Positions 1 through 13,411 of a stretch of DNA of 64,000 nt are shown here, in pieces. A program made the position numbers and the translations under genes. The notes beneath the pieces were generated by a model that was not told the origin of the DNA, did not search any database, and saw nothing but the letters and a program-made list of their open reading frames with translations. Origin of the DNA: Liolophura sinensis (Eukaryota; Mollusca; Polyplacophora; Chitonida; Chitonidae); contig NC_088302.1 of assembly GCF_032854445.1 (NCBI RefSeq), forward strand, positions 9,169,338-9,233,337. The letters are read 5' to 3'. Every line of letters starts with the position of its first letter. The first letter of the stretch is position 1.

Positions 1-48
1 TTCGAGGCGGACGCTCTAACCAGTAGGTCACCGAAGCTGTCGGTCCAA
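1..48 (-). repeat. truncated SINE, tRNA-like head
   Basis: Read on the minus strand, this edge carries a pol III A-box-like stretch (CTACTGGTTAGAGCG followed by TCCGCC), as at the head of tRNA-derived SINEs. It resembles the head of the copy at 60904-61234. The rest of the element lies outside the window or has been lost. It is too short to assign firmly. Confidence 0.4.
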
Positions 49-52
49 GCAA

Positions 53-245
53 TATCTTCACATTTCTAAGTAATTGGCATCCCCAATCGTGTATATCTTG
101 ACCTTCGACAAGTGTATCTTGAAACCCCTAGCAGTACTGCGACATCCTCGAATGTATTTTGACATTTTCACATAATTGACATTCCTAACTGTATCTTAAC
201 ATCCCTAATTGTACAAGTATACTGATGATATTTACATCTTCGAAA
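53..245. repeat. degenerate short tandem repeat, about 22-24 bp
   Basis: The phrase 'gtatcttgacattcctaatt' recurs with substitutions and small indels roughly every 22-24 bases. Variants are seen near 90, 115, 150, 175 and 200. There is no open frame of interest. It is an old, decayed minisatellite. Confidence 0.5.
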
Positions 246-249
246 TAAT

Positions 250-2100
250 TGTCAAAATATGATGATGGAAGCTGTACTATAGCCTTCAAAAGCTTGTTTT
301 GAGATATAACCAAGCGGCAATAATGTGTTGTTTCCGTCGTGTTTGGGGGGATTTATAATAATTCTTAAAGCAAAATAGCTTGGCAAAGGAGTACATATTT
401 TCATTGGTGGACGTGGAAGTGTGTCTTCATTAATATGCACTAAGTTTACACAAGAGCCGTGTGTTGACCACCGAATCTCGTATTTCCATCACCGATCGCC
501 AACATCTGAATATCTAAATACCCTGCAAACCTAAAATCCGATCTCAACGAATGTGGCAGCAGAGATAGTAGACGGACAGCTGCGGGCCTCTGTATGAGGA
601 GAGCAAGCATGTGGATATGAGAGTTTGAAATACTTATCATAATTTACACCCCACATTTCTTACATAAATACGCCTGATCGTGTTGATGCACGTGGTAATT
701 TACCGTTATTACATTCTCACAAGGTAATGTCGCGTGAATACTGGAATTTCCGCGACGATGATAAACATGCCATGCTGTTACCTTATGAAATTTCCCACGC
801 ATTAGGAATTCACGTCTTAAAGAATCTTGAACGCAAGAGAGTTGGTTTATTTTATCTGATATTAATATTTATTTATTTGTTCTTTTATTTATTTGATGAG
901 CTTAACATGTTTGCGAGGAAATAAAGAGGGATTGCACATGATTTTTAGGGATATGTCTCTTAGATGTGTTTATTCATATGCTTTTGTACTTATGACATCA
1001 AGCAACACTTGTCTCAGTCGTTAGAACGTCGATAAATTGATGCAAAAAAACCGCAAAACATCGACTTGAAATAATGTTACTGCGGGCAAGTGGTTACACA
1101 ATGCACATGACATTGTGCTTCGAGATCTCAACTTCGAGATCGTTGTAGGGCCAATTTTGTGGCATATTAAAAGTTCACTGAAATTTTGAGTTTGTCGACT
1201 GTTTATTTTTTCCATGGTTTTGTTACAAGTAAAAGACCATAAACTCGGGATAGTTTGTTTTGTGCGCAGATTGTTTGCTCTTTAATACATCCTCCGACCG
1301 CCTGCAGGAAAAGTCTCCAAGCGAAGTGAAAGTGTCTGGTTTTCTCCTATGCCCCTCCTGTGCTTTCTATGAGGCTTTAACCTTCAAATTAAATATGGCT
1401 TTAAAACACTAATAAAAATGACTATTTCTACCAATCAACTGTACTTTATACTTTACACCAAAGAGTCTGTGACTGAAATACTCTATGAATTTTTCTACCA
1501 ATCATTATTTCCTTTCATATATCCCAAGGCAAAGCACTACATGTATATTAAGAGCGCTGATGTCATGTACCCAGGCATTACCAGTCTCTGCAGAGATACA
1601 GCATTGCATTTATTATCTTTGTTTCCATCGGTGTATGCCGCAAAGCGCTTTACAAACTAGTTTTAATACACGTTTTAAATCCCATATTCAAGATCGTACC
1701 AGGCACCAGATTGGTGGTAATTTATTACAAGATGCAAGAATACCTTGTTGGCTTACATATTATGTCTACTTCGACCTCTGTAGACAGAGATATAACTTTG
1801 ATCACCTGTAGTTCAAAGTGTTTTCAAATCACTTGACCTTAGCGAGGTTTCACGAACACAGGCATAGATTAAATCAGACGATGAGGACATACGCGATGGA
1901 TAATTCCACAATTTTCTAATGTCACTGACTGGCTGATACGTGACTTGCTACGGTCTCCTTTGTTTGTCTCGGTAAGGGTCACTCAAAAGTCAAGCTGTTT
2001 ATGATATCCATCTTTCCTCGAAAAATAAGAGGCCACATCGAAGACCTGTAAGCAAAGTTACAAATTTAAAATTCGGGCTTAAAATTGGCAACTATGATCA
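250..2100. other. non-coding stretch, nothing recognised
   Basis: Short open frames occur on both strands but show no recognisable domain or splice-supported structure. The composition is AT-rich. I see no repeat I can name here. Confidence 0.5.
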
Positions 2101-2107
2101 CTGAAAA

Positions 2108-2262
2108 TATTTTTATCTAGTTCAGCTTAAACCATGGTTCTAGGGGATGTGTACATTGCTATATTATAGCCAGGTACATAGAACAAAATCCTAACTGAGG
2201 TAACTGATTATAGATCGGATTTCACCTTTAATACGTGTGACCATTTGCCAACTAAATTGTGC
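2108..2262 (+). repeat. dispersed repeat R1, copy a
   Basis: This is a diverged copy of a dispersed repeat also found at 6462 and 43368 (same strand) and 41160 (reverse). Shared blocks are 'cttaaaccatggt...ctagggg', 'atcctaactgaggta' and 'tgtgaccatttgccaacta', in the same order and spacing in the other copies. No coding potential is visible and the class is unknown. Confidence 0.6.
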
Positions 2263-2269
2263 TAAATAG

Positions 2270-2990
2270 ATCTTAAGTTAATGTGCAATACTAACGATAA
2301 TACAAACAACCACTTATATAATTCACTATTTCTAAATGAAAACTGACTTGTATTTACTTGTCCAAAGGGTGTAAGATTATGTGCATATACTTTACCTCGA
2401 AATGTTTGTCACCTGTTCAAAAAACTAGGCCTATTTATCTTCGTCTTACATCAGATTTCCCTGTCTTCAACGAAACAACGTACACCATGTATCACAGATA
2501 TAAATCTTTGTGGCGTAATCATCACAGGCAAAGGCTATAGGTCAAAAGAAGAAATTCCCAATTAACACGAGACTCTATCATGTAGATTGCATTGGTTATG
2601 TGAAATAACCCAGCAACCACAGAATCAGAAAGTAGGAAATGTTAAAGGAAGGCGCGTTGTTAGGAGTTGATAGATGTGTCGTAATATGACCTCAGGCCAC
2701 CCGAAACAGATTGGAAAACACAATCTGATGTTTGCCATCCCCGTGTCACCAATACTTTGAGCAGGAGAATATATAAAAATATGCCCCCACAGGCAATGTT
2801 TAATAGAATCTTAACATTAAGATAACAGAGCTGAGGGAAAACAGACATAATAATTTTAAAGGTTCATGGCAAAATGTTGCTTGAATAAATATTTTGATTA
2901 TCATTTAACACCAGACTCAAGAATTTTGCCGAAAAAAGGTAATATCTGTAAATGAAAGTTGGTGTTGTTTATACGATTCTTTATTCTTCA
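2270..2990. other. non-coding stretch, nothing recognised
   Basis: AT-rich sequence with no gene, RNA gene or repeat that I can support. Confidence 0.5.
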
Positions 2991-2993
2991 CAT

Positions 2994-3147
2994 CAGATAT
3001 TTGATTTATTTTTTTATTTACTTGATTGGTGTTTTACGCCGTAGTCAAGAATATTTCACTTATACGACGGCGGCCAGCATTATGGTAGGTGGAAACCGGG
3101 CAGAGCCCGGGGGAAACCCACGACCATCCGCAGGTTGCCAGATATTT
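2994..3147 (-). mobile_element. 5'-truncated SINE (family A) with 9-bp target duplication
   Basis: The body at 3003-3138 is the 3' half of the window's main SINE, read on the minus strand: conserved centre, GAGTACGGCGTAAAAC-type end and A/T-rich tail. It is flanked by the direct repeat cagatattt at 2994-3002 and 3139-3147. The duplication plus 5' truncation indicates retroposition by target-primed reverse transcription. The tRNA-like head is absent. Confidence 0.88.
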
Positions 3148-6100
3148 TTCAGATAATCCGCAGTTTTTTGAGATCCGTAAATTCTCTTTTCAATATTGTG
3201 CCTCCTATATCGTTTGTCAAAGGCTGGAGCTACTCAGTGCAGTTGATGTGTCCCACAAACATGTAACAGGTGGTGGAATGTGTCAAGCAAAAAGTCAATA
3301 AAATACGTGGGTTATATGAACTATCTTGAGAGCTCTTAAGATCAAACAGGTCATTCAATTTTTGTTTCCAAAGTGAACAGTAAAAGTAAGAGCGGACAGA
3401 GTTCAACTAAGTTCGAAAATCCTGATTGTGGATTAGAAAGTACGTTTCAAAGGTTTTCAGCGTATGCCTGAACTTCTGGTTACAACACATATATATGTAT
3501 ATTAAGCAACGAATACAAACATCCAAATTCTCAGTGTTTAGTGTTGTATTCTTGGCTAGGAATGTTGTCTTTATGAAATACATTTTGCCTCTTCTGTGTC
3601 AAGACTGTTTAGATGTTTTAATGAGCTAGCCATAACGAAACATAGCTGTTTCATGACAAGAAAACACATCCTTTCCAAATCACGAAATATGTCTCGGAAT
3701 GCATTGTTATTAATGACCAAATTTCTGTGAAGTACAAAAGATAACAAATATGTAAAGAAAAGAAGGTGATGGACCAGATGCCCTGAGGCATAGACCACGC
3801 GTCCCATTCTGAACGAGGAACACAGAAACATGTGTGGAATGAACTGGTGTTGTAAAATCAGAAATAAACACAAGTTTACTGAGACTTTCCATGTATCTTC
3901 CCTGTAACCTTTATTCCCGTAACATTGTCCATGACATATATTTATAAGTATTACATCATAGCTGTATTGCACTATATACTTGTAGATTATCTGATTTGCA
4001 CTGAATGCACCGTAGTCAGTGACGCCATCCCTATACAGATATACACATCTACAACCTAATAAAACTTAGCCACTGGCAATAGAAAGTATCCACACTAAAT
4101 CGGCGCTTTGGTGCCTACAGCTAAGAGTAAGGGGTTCATAAATAACGCGACGGAAATCAGCGTTTTTCAACCTCTGGACAAATCCGCTATTAATACTGGT
4201 GGTGAGGCACTGTCCTATTTTTTCTTGACTGAGTTTGACAAGTCATGTCACGTCACATCCGTTAGGAAGGCACCAAGTTTGTCAGAACAGAACAGTATTG
4301 CCGAAGTTTGTTTCAAGACACCAAATATCATAGAAAGCTAAGGCGCTTGGGAGATATCGTATTGAAGCAAAACGATTAACCGTTAACTATTCTTTGACTT
4401 ACAAAAGTCCCAAACCTTCGGAGACTTCCGGGGAGACGGCAGTGGATAAATTTGTTATGGCCTGTATCCGCCCAACACAATGATGTACAACAGACAGCAT
4501 TTTCAGTTGTTTATTTTTCCAAATAAACTAATTTACTTATTAACGTTAGAAAAAAAGATAAAAACAGTAAAAAAAACCATCAACGAAATAGTGCTAAGTT
4601 GTAATCGTTCATTCATTCAACATTCTGGTAACTGAGCTTGGAAATAAGACCAAAAACTGCAGATTAGGACGGACTTTTCCAAAAGTTCGTAAATCAAGTT
4701 TCATAACTCTTCGTAAAGCACGTCGCCTTATGGCACTGTAACCCAGATATTATCATATATGAAAAACAGTTGCGAGAAATTTCGAAGTTTTGTGAAAGTG
4801 GCACCAGTATATAATTTCGAGGGGTCCAGTTTTTTCTTATGCAGCTTATGTACGTTAGGAAACACATGAACACGAACTGGCTTAAAGCCTTGACCATTCA
4901 TGAACACATGAATACCTTAGTGTGAATGTGAATGGTAAATTTTGCCTTTTTCCTCTTCAGGGTCTCAGTAAAATAATTCAGCGCAATTTGGGACTAGCAT
5001 GACTTCGAGTATAAACGGACGGGTTTCTTTTGTGGTTGATAACATACGGTAATCCTTTTTTAGCGATGTATATATATCTAAACAAAAGCCGAGAACAATT
5101 TTAAGACATTTTGGATGTCTTAGCTAAAACAATGTCAACACTTTAATACATCGAGTGCAAAAATGTTAGGAGCATAGGTCTCTGAAATGTTGCAGGTTGA
5201 TATTCTATCGAAGATCGGTGGAAGTAATCAATTTGTCTATGAATAACATTCCGCTGTAAACGTTTAAACTGTGTCTTACTGGAGGGTCGGATAATTCAAA
5301 ACTGTCCACTCGCGGCTTCCATTATTAATATAGACCAACGTATCCAAGTTAGGTGTCAGGCACCAGTGAGATTATTGAGTTAAAGAAAGTATGTATTAAA
5401 GTACTTCTATTTCTTTTTCATTTGGTAATTAGCTACATTTAATTTCAATAATACGAAATATTTTACTCGCTGATGGGATGTTACTTGCAGCAGATCATTA
5501 CGTTTGTGTAAACGAGCCGCTGATTTTGATAACTATGCCGGAAACAGTTGTGGTGGAGTGACATGGTTAATTCGTCAACTTGTCATCCCAACAATGTCAA
5601 TCAAACGTGAAAAAAATTGTTACAATAAAAAGGTTTACAGTAAATTAGACCTTATAATCATCTAATGGTTTATCCACGCTGCCTTATGCATTAATATTAC
5701 CGCCCTGGTGGTCTGAAATGACACCAGTTGAAATTGCAACCATAAATACACAATAATTAAATTAACCAAAACTGTCAGTCCGTGTATAGTTTATTTGATG
5801 TATCACTACGGTAAGGCTAGCTGAAAAATCTACTCATATTCACTGGGTACCAGCACACTTAGACTACCATCTAAGGTATACCAATCCATCAAAGTATACC
5901 CTGCCGTACCTCGATGATCATCTCAGTCTTGTTGCAACTTTATATAAATACTAACTTCATGTGCAGCTTTTAACTGTACTCTCTTTTATTTCTCTGCATC
6001 TCTTTTTCTAACATCTCGAACATATCATAGCTCTACTTTCACAGAAATAAAGCCAGGGGGTATTTTATTGTATTGTGGAAATTTAACATTTACAGCTGGA

Positions 6101-6260
6101 TAACAAGCCAGTACTAAAGAGTTTTACATCTTTTTTGGTACCATCGATAGATGGTACATATAACGGCAAAGAAAAAGTGTAGCATGGTGAAAAAATTAGT
6201 CGAAAATTGCAAGTCACCAAACATTCACTTTCTCAATCGGCCATACCATTGTTTTCGTCA
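3148..6260. other. non-coding stretch, nothing recognised
   Basis: Several open frames of 60-130 codons occur (for example the minus strand at 3571-3972) without recognisable domains, biased composition or consistent splice signals. I treat them as chance frames. Confidence 0.5.
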
Positions 6261-6264
6261 TAAC

Positions 6265-6345
6265 CGATTGTCCTCTGGCCAATCAGGTCGCAAGATCAAA
6301 TCCAGTTCTCACCGAATCAGCTGTGGCAGTAAATTAGGCGCCTGA
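6265..6345 (+). repeat. possible SINE head fragment
   Basis: The stretch 'tggccaatcaggtcgcaaga' followed by 'tcaaatccagttct' resembles a SINE A-box region and B box (GTTCAAATCCAGC in better copies). No tail follows. This is a weak call. Confidence 0.35.
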
Positions 6346-6461
6346 CTTCAGTTCCACTGGTTTCATTTGACTGTTTAATTGTGATGACAATACAGCATCT
6401 TGAATCGTTCTAGACCAGTGACGTTTAATAAATTGTAGTTTACATCACTACATGTTTCTTA

Positions 6462-6620
6462 CCTAATTCTGCTTGAACCAGGCTGCTAGAGGTGGTATAT
6501 GTTGCTGTACTATTTAAGCAATGACATGAACAATTGGAATGAAACCCTAACTGCTTGAGGTATGGGGTTTCAGCATTAAGTGTGACCATTTGTAAACTAT
6601 CACACTATAGTCGCTGCTTT
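6462..6620 (+). repeat. dispersed repeat R1, copy b
   Basis: This is the best reference copy of R1. Blocks 'acctaattctgcttgaacca', 'gctagaggtggtatat', 'tgacatgaacaattgg', 'gtgaccatttgtaaacta' and 'gtcgctgctttggttttact' occur in order and match copies at 2108, 41160 (reverse) and 43368. It has no coding potential. Confidence 0.65.
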
Positions 6621-7144
6621 GGTTTTACTCTTCATACTGAGTATTTTTAGATATTTTCAGTCAATAGGTATCAAAAAGCATCATTGAAATATTCAATTTA
6701 CAATGACATGATAAGTGCGTATAATTCAGAACAAAATTAAAAGAATTGGTGAAAATTTTTGTGGCGGTAAAACTTCATAAACAAAGTAAAAAGGCTTTGC
6801 TGTTTTTTTTTTCTTTATTTTAGCTTTTCCTGACTAACAATATAACATTGATTTAATATTAGACCCAAGCTCAGCTTGCTTCAAGCAAACTTATTTAATT
6901 TTGGTGATCATTATCTTACTAATAATATGCTCACTAGGCGTTCACCTTTGTTTCCCCTAAGTTCAATTAGGTCGGTTTCCCCCGGGCTAAACGTTCGTGA
7001 GAAATGGTACAGTTGAAGTTTACAAGTAGACAGTGTGAATATTATAGATTGGAAGACAATGTTTGTTACATGTGGTTTTAAATGACTTCTAACTGCACGA
7101 AAACCCCACATACTAAACGTTTTCTGGAACATGGGCTCGTTGTC

Positions 7145-7312
7145 ACTAGAAAGCCCCTGACCAATGAGATCGCGTATTCATATCCGGCTCTTGCTGTTTC
7201 GGCTGCGACATTAAAGAGGTCTGCCAGGTATATTGCCAAAGGTCAGTGGTTTACTCCGAGTGTTCCGATTCCCTCCACCCATATACCTGAAACGCCGCTA
7301 TATATATGAAAC
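7145..7312 (+). mobile_element. SINE, diverged family-A relative
   Basis: A B-box-like 'gtattcatatccggctcttg' is followed by 'gtctgccaggta' and 'cagtggtttactccgagtgt', then 'cctgaaacgccgctatatat'. These line up with the order of domains in family A (head, 'ggtctgccagcaacctgc', 'tttcccccgggctct', 'ggccgccgtcgtataa'). The 5' end is incomplete and no clear target duplication was found. Confidence 0.6.
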
Positions 7313-7601
7313 GTTTATCAACGCGGGGTTAAATCAAACAATACCAATCGTCCAATCAATACTTTAACGTACCTGTCGACATAACTGCGTGGAGTTCTTA
7401 AACAAATGGAAATCCACCACTTTTAAAGTGTTAGATGTGACGTGAGTGTTCGAAAGAGATCACAGTTCGTGCCTCATAATTATGCATGCATGGAACTTTC
7501 CAAACTATAAATCCGAGTGTTAGAGGTTAAATAAACGTAACCACATGATCTATCTTCTGTGAGCACCTATACTAGGGGGTGTGTATTCGTCTCGTTGTAT
7601 T

Positions 7602-7840
7602 GGTGAGTAAGTGCGTGCTTGAGGTTTAACGCCGTACTTAACAATTTTTCAGTCATATGACGACGAAGTAATCATTGAAGTGCGTGTAATGTGCCTCCTT
7701 GTTGCAGAACGGATTTCCACCGCTCGTTTAGTACTGCTTCACTAAGACGACTCACCGAAGACAAGTAAGGCGCCCTGCCCGAACCATTATGCTGATGCGG
7801 GTCAACCCAGTCGTTGCATTATCCCCTTCAGGCTGAACTC
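7602..7840 (-). mobile_element. SINE family B, head-truncated copy
   Basis: The copy aligns by eye over about 240 bp with the complete copy at 60904-61234. Shared blocks include 'gtcatatgacgacgaag', 'cggatttccaccgctc' and 'aagtaaggcgccc'. Its tail end 'gtttaacgccgtacttaa' resembles the family-A tail, so the two families appear to share a 3' module. The tRNA-like head is missing here. Confidence 0.8.
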
Positions 7841-7861
7841 GTTCAATTAGGTCGCCATGTT

Positions 7862-8220
7862 GAATACATGAACAGTTGCAATCAAAGCGCAACTGAGATA
7901 CATATTTATTCTGATTCTCCACAAATTATATACTAGCATGGTAAATGATTTGGGTACTGATTTCATTCATTCGCCAAGAACATTTCTTGTGTATTTCCAA
8001 GATCTTGGAATCTATTCGTCGAAACAGACATCGTATACCAGTATTTTCGAGGTCAAAAAACCCAGGGCCAATTCCCCAAAACGACGTATAACATAAACCA
8101 CCAAAGAACTGAGAAAGTACATAAAGTACGGAAATAAAACGGAATCATTAAAAGAGAAGGGGTCAAGAGTTTTCCATGACGCTGAGAACTGATTACTGCT
8201 TCTTTTAACATGATTCCGTC
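7862..8220 (+). repeat. dispersed repeat R1, composite copy
   Basis: The left part ('tgaacagttgcaatcaaagc', then 'tttgggtactgattt' and 'agaacatttcttg') matches 41960-42090 in the same orientation. The right part (8060-8215, 'ccaccaaagaactgagaaag') matches 39225-39335 directly and 42120-42230 in reverse complement. The right half therefore appears inverted relative to the copy at 41.9 kb. Confidence 0.6.
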
Positions 8221-8229
8221 CAACTTTTG

Positions 8230-11200
8230 TAACACCGCGAAATATAAACGCATCACTTTAGCAATTCCTGTTATGATCCCAGTATGCATTCACAAAGATC
8301 CAAACTCATTCAGATATGACCTGGCTAGTTCAATTCCAGATCCAAAGCCATCATATAAAATGAAAATATTTGTGTGCGGTGTTAAAAAAAAGCCCCAGAA
8401 GAATGCTTCTCAATCGGCCAGTCATATTGATCAATATTACTGTACAGAATCAAATTATCCACATTAATGTTTACAATACTGTTACATTACTGTATATGAA
8501 GTTATTTAACACCATAAATTCTTATTTTGAATACATTACATATTCTGAAGGAGGATCTTTGATGGGGGCGGAGCTAAATAAAATCCCTAAATACTAATGA
8601 GCATATGTAGCGTATTTAATGTGATCTTACAGTAAGCTCATGCGATTCATGTATTTTAGGGTTTATCCGTTTAAGTCAAGCTTGAAAAACAGACTTGCTG
8701 TATATGCCTCCAGTTATTTGTCATCTATAAATTTACCAAGATACGAGCTATATGAAGTTTGCTAAGTAACCATTTTTATACCCCATTTAACATATATAAC
8801 CCCGATTAGTCTAACTGGTAATATCGCACGGGTGGCCAGTCATTCTTTTAGTCGAATAACTTTGGGTCAATTTTGCCTTAAGGGATGGATATCTCTATAT
8901 GGATAAATAGAGCACTTGTCAATACCATCCAATAGCTGGGAGCATTCAGGAAAGTGATACGGTGATGATTATTGTTGAAAAGCTCCACCTGTCCTTTTTC
9001 ACCGCCCACCCTCCATTATGTGCACTGACCCATAACTGTATTGGGTGACGGTTTTATTGCTCACGTCTGGAAGCAGTGGTACTTCACAGAATTTCATAAG
9101 ATATTCAGGTCTCACAAAAACGGGCCGCGATGCAGTGGTCGCAATGATACTTCAGCAACTAGTGCTTTACGCGAATTAAGTGGTCTATGCGCCATATATT
9201 TCTCTACGCACATTACGTGTTTTGTTTTGTTTTTTTTCAGAGAGAACATCTGACGGCATTCCGTGTTTGATGAATCTGCAAAACACACTAATCTACATGC
9301 AACCGGTTATTATTGGTAATCAGAGAGTTTCAATAAGAGGTTCTATTCTCACCACTTATTTGTGCATCAGAGACACAAATGTAAAATCACACACGTACGT
9401 GATAGTATATAGACTGAAAATCGTTCTTTCTATGCTGCAAATATCCAGTTTATTTAGTAACTGACTGATTGTTCGACCGATTAAGTAGCCGATGATTAGG
9501 CTTTGTTCGCTTTGTAGGAGACGACACGTAAGTGGAGTATATAAAAACTTTTAATCAATTTCTGCAGTCTTTATTAAACTTGGTAGGTAACTCAAATATC
9601 CTATTAGGAAATGAAATAAAATTATATCGTGTGAATTAATTATTTTGTCGTGAAGTTGAAACATAGCCAACGGTGATGAATGTTACCCCATCCATTTGTC
9701 GTTAAATTCATTATTCAGTTTTTTATTTAATTCCATATACTTTATTGAAGTTACAGTGCAAAACACTCGAAAAAAATCGATCGAATGAAGTCAAAAAGAT
9801 TTGCTCAACGCAAGAGGTAATTACCTACTCCACAATGTACGAGACAACCTGTCATTGCCAAGGTTCGGGACAGGGCTACTCGTGTTTTTTATTTATTTGA
9901 TCAAGTTTGTTTGGTTTAATTATATTTATCAATTAACGATAAGATCGCGGGTGTTGACAAATGACCAGGACACGGAGACACGTGGTTAATGGGTTGACAA
10001 TGCTGTCAAGGGTACAGGACTAGCTAGTAAACACCCAAGAGGCATTCCGACTCTTCTTCTGAAATATATTCATCTTTTAGAGAAGATACAAAATCAAGTC
10101 AATAATGTTAATAATGCATACTATACTCTAATAGTATTACACTACAATACACGGAGATGATTCAAAGAGAAAAATACCAGATCTTTTCAAGTTACCAGTA
10201 ATATGTTCCTATTGTGTAATGTTCCTAATGATCATTAATTGTTTCAATCATTTTTTTCAGTGATTGATACTCTAGAACAGAAGTTCCAATATATACGTGT
10301 TCTTAATTGCGAACAGTGGCCCTTGTACATCTCTTGTGACATCAGGAATGTACCCTCATGGTACACATTGAAAAAATACTCCCTATTTTATATGTGTCAT
10401 CTATTTCTGGCGCTATTGAAGACTAAATAAAAAAAATCGAAGAATATACGGTCACTCCGAAAATTTATCTTGTCAAAACCACTGATAATACGTATTTTTA
10501 TGACTAGTCTATCTAATTTTTTTCAGATGGTTAAATTTAAACTTCCGTCAATTGTTGTTCGCCGGAAGAGAAAAAAATACATAAAACCAATATGGTCAAT
10601 CTAAGCAAGCAGAAGTAGGTCATGTAATTTGACGCATGACGGGCCACAAGATGGACGAGAGTGGCGCAAGAGAATCACCTGAGCTTTCTCAAACGCAAAT
10701 AGGCATGATCAAGACGGTTAAGACATGCAGTACTTACAATATTTTGTTCGAATGATTGACATGCGCATGGCGGTTACATAAGGGGATGGAAAGGCCTACA
10801 GAAATAATACCTATAACAGGCTTGTTTCAACATGGAACTATTAAGTGCCGCTTTGCTTTTCTTTTTTTTTATTTATTTTTCGTTTTTATTATTATTATTT
10901 CCTCGCCATTATTCAAACAACACATACTGTATTTATGACTCTACTCACTATATACTATCATATACTGTCATTCCTGAGGTAAATTTGGCACACCAGATGC
11001 ACTACGTGACTTCACGGTTCATGACATCATCACTGGTCATCGATGGATTATTCCCATTAACTATTACGGTCAGACAATCTGCTGATTAACACAATTCGTG
11101 TAATTTACTCTATGCACGGACTGTCCATGAGTAGACTACCAAAAATCAAGAGACCTTTTAGCTTCGCTTGAATGAAAACGCAGATAAGTTTTCACATACC

Positions 11201-12110
11201 AGTTTTACCTCCACTTCATCAACAAAAGATTGCCCGCATGAAATCATGAAAAGAGATTGAAACAGGTACATGTGATTAACACGTGATGAATAGAGGTCAA
11301 AGTAGCTGGAGTATAAGCCAATGCTTAAAGTCCACGCGGTGTCCTTCAGGCAATATAAAGTCTGTCGCTGGTACCAGACATATGACTGTCATACGCTAAG
11401 TACGCCTTAATGGATATTATTATTATCATCAAAAAATTTTCAGTTTGAAGACTGAAGTCTAAATACAGCACACTCTGTTCGCAAGACAGACACAATAGCT
11501 CATTAGTTATTATTAGCTGGCATTCAACTATTATGTTTTAATTCGAATGCACCTATTCCTGTTTACCACGAAAGCTTAAACAGAAGTCATTAGAAATGAA
11601 CATTGTGTATTCAACTCAAACGTATAGTTTTTAAATGGCATGAATCATTTCCCCTAAATCATACGCAGAATGTATTAATTATAAAACATGTCATGACCTT
11701 TGTCTAAATTAATCGACCACTGATTAATAGTTGAACCCTTGATGAATTGCAATGCTAACAAATTATGTATACCATGGCAGATGAATGGCTTAACGCATTG
11801 ACCTTTCTTTAAATGCCTTTTGTTCACATTTGTCTTGTAATTGATTTAATTTGACTGATTTGTGTTTTCCGCCAGAATTTGACGACATGGTTCGGTGTAT
11901 CTGTGGCGGAAAACCATCCAGAGATGGGAGAAGACAACCGTACTTTTTTAAATTACATAACAAACTCCCTGAAGTAAAATCGCAGTCGAAAGGGCGAGTT
12001 CTGGATTCGAAGACGCGACTTCATTGGTTAAGGTCCCAATCATCATCCGAGAGTAGACTGTAGGCGATGCGTGTACTTGATACAATGGTTGCTTCCATTC
12101 TCCAAGTCTT
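8230..12110. other. non-coding stretch, nothing firm
   Basis: Only short frames without recognisable domains occur. Around 8800-8890 there is a faint tRNA-head-like phrase ('gattagtctaactggtaata'), too weak to call. Several T-rich runs followed by CAG look like acceptor sites but lead into frames that close quickly. Confidence 0.45.
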
Positions 12111-12115
12111 CTAAG

Positions 12116-12307
12116 TGAGGAAAATTCGGCTCCACAAATACGTGAGGAATAATACGGCTCCACAAACAGATGTGACAAATTTGGATCCACAAACATGTGA
12201 GGAGAATTCGGATCTAAAAACGCGTAGCCAGAATGCAGTTTGACAACTGGTTCGGAGAATTCGAATCCATAAAGAAGTTGGGAGAATTGTAGTCCACAAA
12301 CTAGTGA
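12116..12307. repeat. degenerate tandem repeat, about 27-30 bp
   Basis: Five to seven imperfect units carry 'gaggaaaattcggctccaca' or variants, each followed by 'aacatgt' or a similar short spacer. Spacing is irregular in the second half. The open frame seen across it on the minus strand is a by-product of the repeat. Confidence 0.6.
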
Positions 12308-12309
12308 GA

Positions 12310-13250
12310 ACAGATATCTAGCTCGCTACCTATACGTGACTCTTGACAGATTACAAAAGATACAATAGATGAAATCATCGCCACGACTGAACAGATCAAC
12401 CTCTTCCGCCATAGTGGTAGAAAAGCCGTTTTTGTAGCCTGTCTTTCCAACTACCTGTAATGTAATCATGACGCTCACGCTATATCGATATCTGATCTGA
12501 TATCGTTTGAAATTCATTTACATGATTTGTTGTAAGAGATATGCTAACAGTCGGTAAAAGCGATATAACTGTTTCAAAAGTAAATGAACAGACATCGAAA
12601 TATGAGGGAAAATGAGGGCTTTAGAGTTCTATGGTAGCAAAAATGATTTGGAAATTATTCAGCAAAACAGAGCTTTCCTACCCAAGGAGCCGCTTGGAGA
12701 GATGAATTATCCATTGTAATATATACACACACCTTTCCATCTCCTGGTTAGCCCTGTACCCTCGGCATACACATCGCGCTATTCACTTCAGTGGACATCA
12801 TAATCCGAGATCGACAATTAGCTAATATGATGTTTTCAAGCATTGATAAGACAGTATCCCACGGTTGTGTCATGCTCATCGTAAATGGTAATGAATGCCG
12901 GTTTAAATTATTCTTAGAGATAAACTGGGAAGATAATGAATTGGATATGCCTTTATGATGTTTATATAGTATTGTCTCACGGAATCATCAGGTCGAAGAC
13001 GGCAAACAGCACAATTATCAACATCCCATCTTCCTTGGTCCGGTTCTTATCAAAGTAAGTTAATCATAACCACTGTGCCATGCCTCACATGTTTTTTATC
13101 CAACATAAGCCGGTTGTAATGCTGAAAACATTTTCCATCATCTGTGAAAAGCTGGTTCTTTTCATGCAAAAGATAACTTCTCATTTTCCTAGTATTGTCT
13201 AAGAATATGTTTAAAGTTTAAAATATTTGTTATATTTTTGGTATTTGTTT
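12310..13250. other. non-coding stretch, nothing recognised
   Basis: AT-rich sequence without a supported gene or repeat. Confidence 0.5.
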
Positions 13251-13252
13251 TC

Positions 13253-13411
13253 TAAATTTACATTGACCGTACGTTGGAAGGTCTGTCAGCAACCTGCTGA
13301 TGGTCTTGGGTTCCCCCGGGCTCTGTCCGGTTTTCTCCCACCATAATGCTGGCCGCCGTGAGTACGGCGTAAAACATGAATTATATAGATAAATACATAA
13401 ATTTACATTGA
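13253..13411 (+). mobile_element. 5'-truncated SINE (family A) with 14-bp target duplication
   Basis: The body at 13267-13397 contains 'ggaaggtctgtcagcaacct', 'ctgatggtcttgggttcccc', 'ccataatgctggccgccg' and 'gagtacggcgtaaaaca'. Flanking direct repeats taaatttacattga lie at 13253-13266 and 13398-13411. The internal segment 'gtataagtgaaatattctt' of other copies is deleted between the Gcc-Gcc-G block and the tail. The long, perfect duplication suggests a fairly young insertion. Confidence 0.9.

Noticed and set aside
3571-3972. 133-codon minus-strand frame as a gene
   Set aside because: No domain, overlapping frames in other phases, and no supporting signals.
8795-8890. SINE head
   Set aside because: Only one A-box-like phrase, no B box or body that aligns to the other copies.
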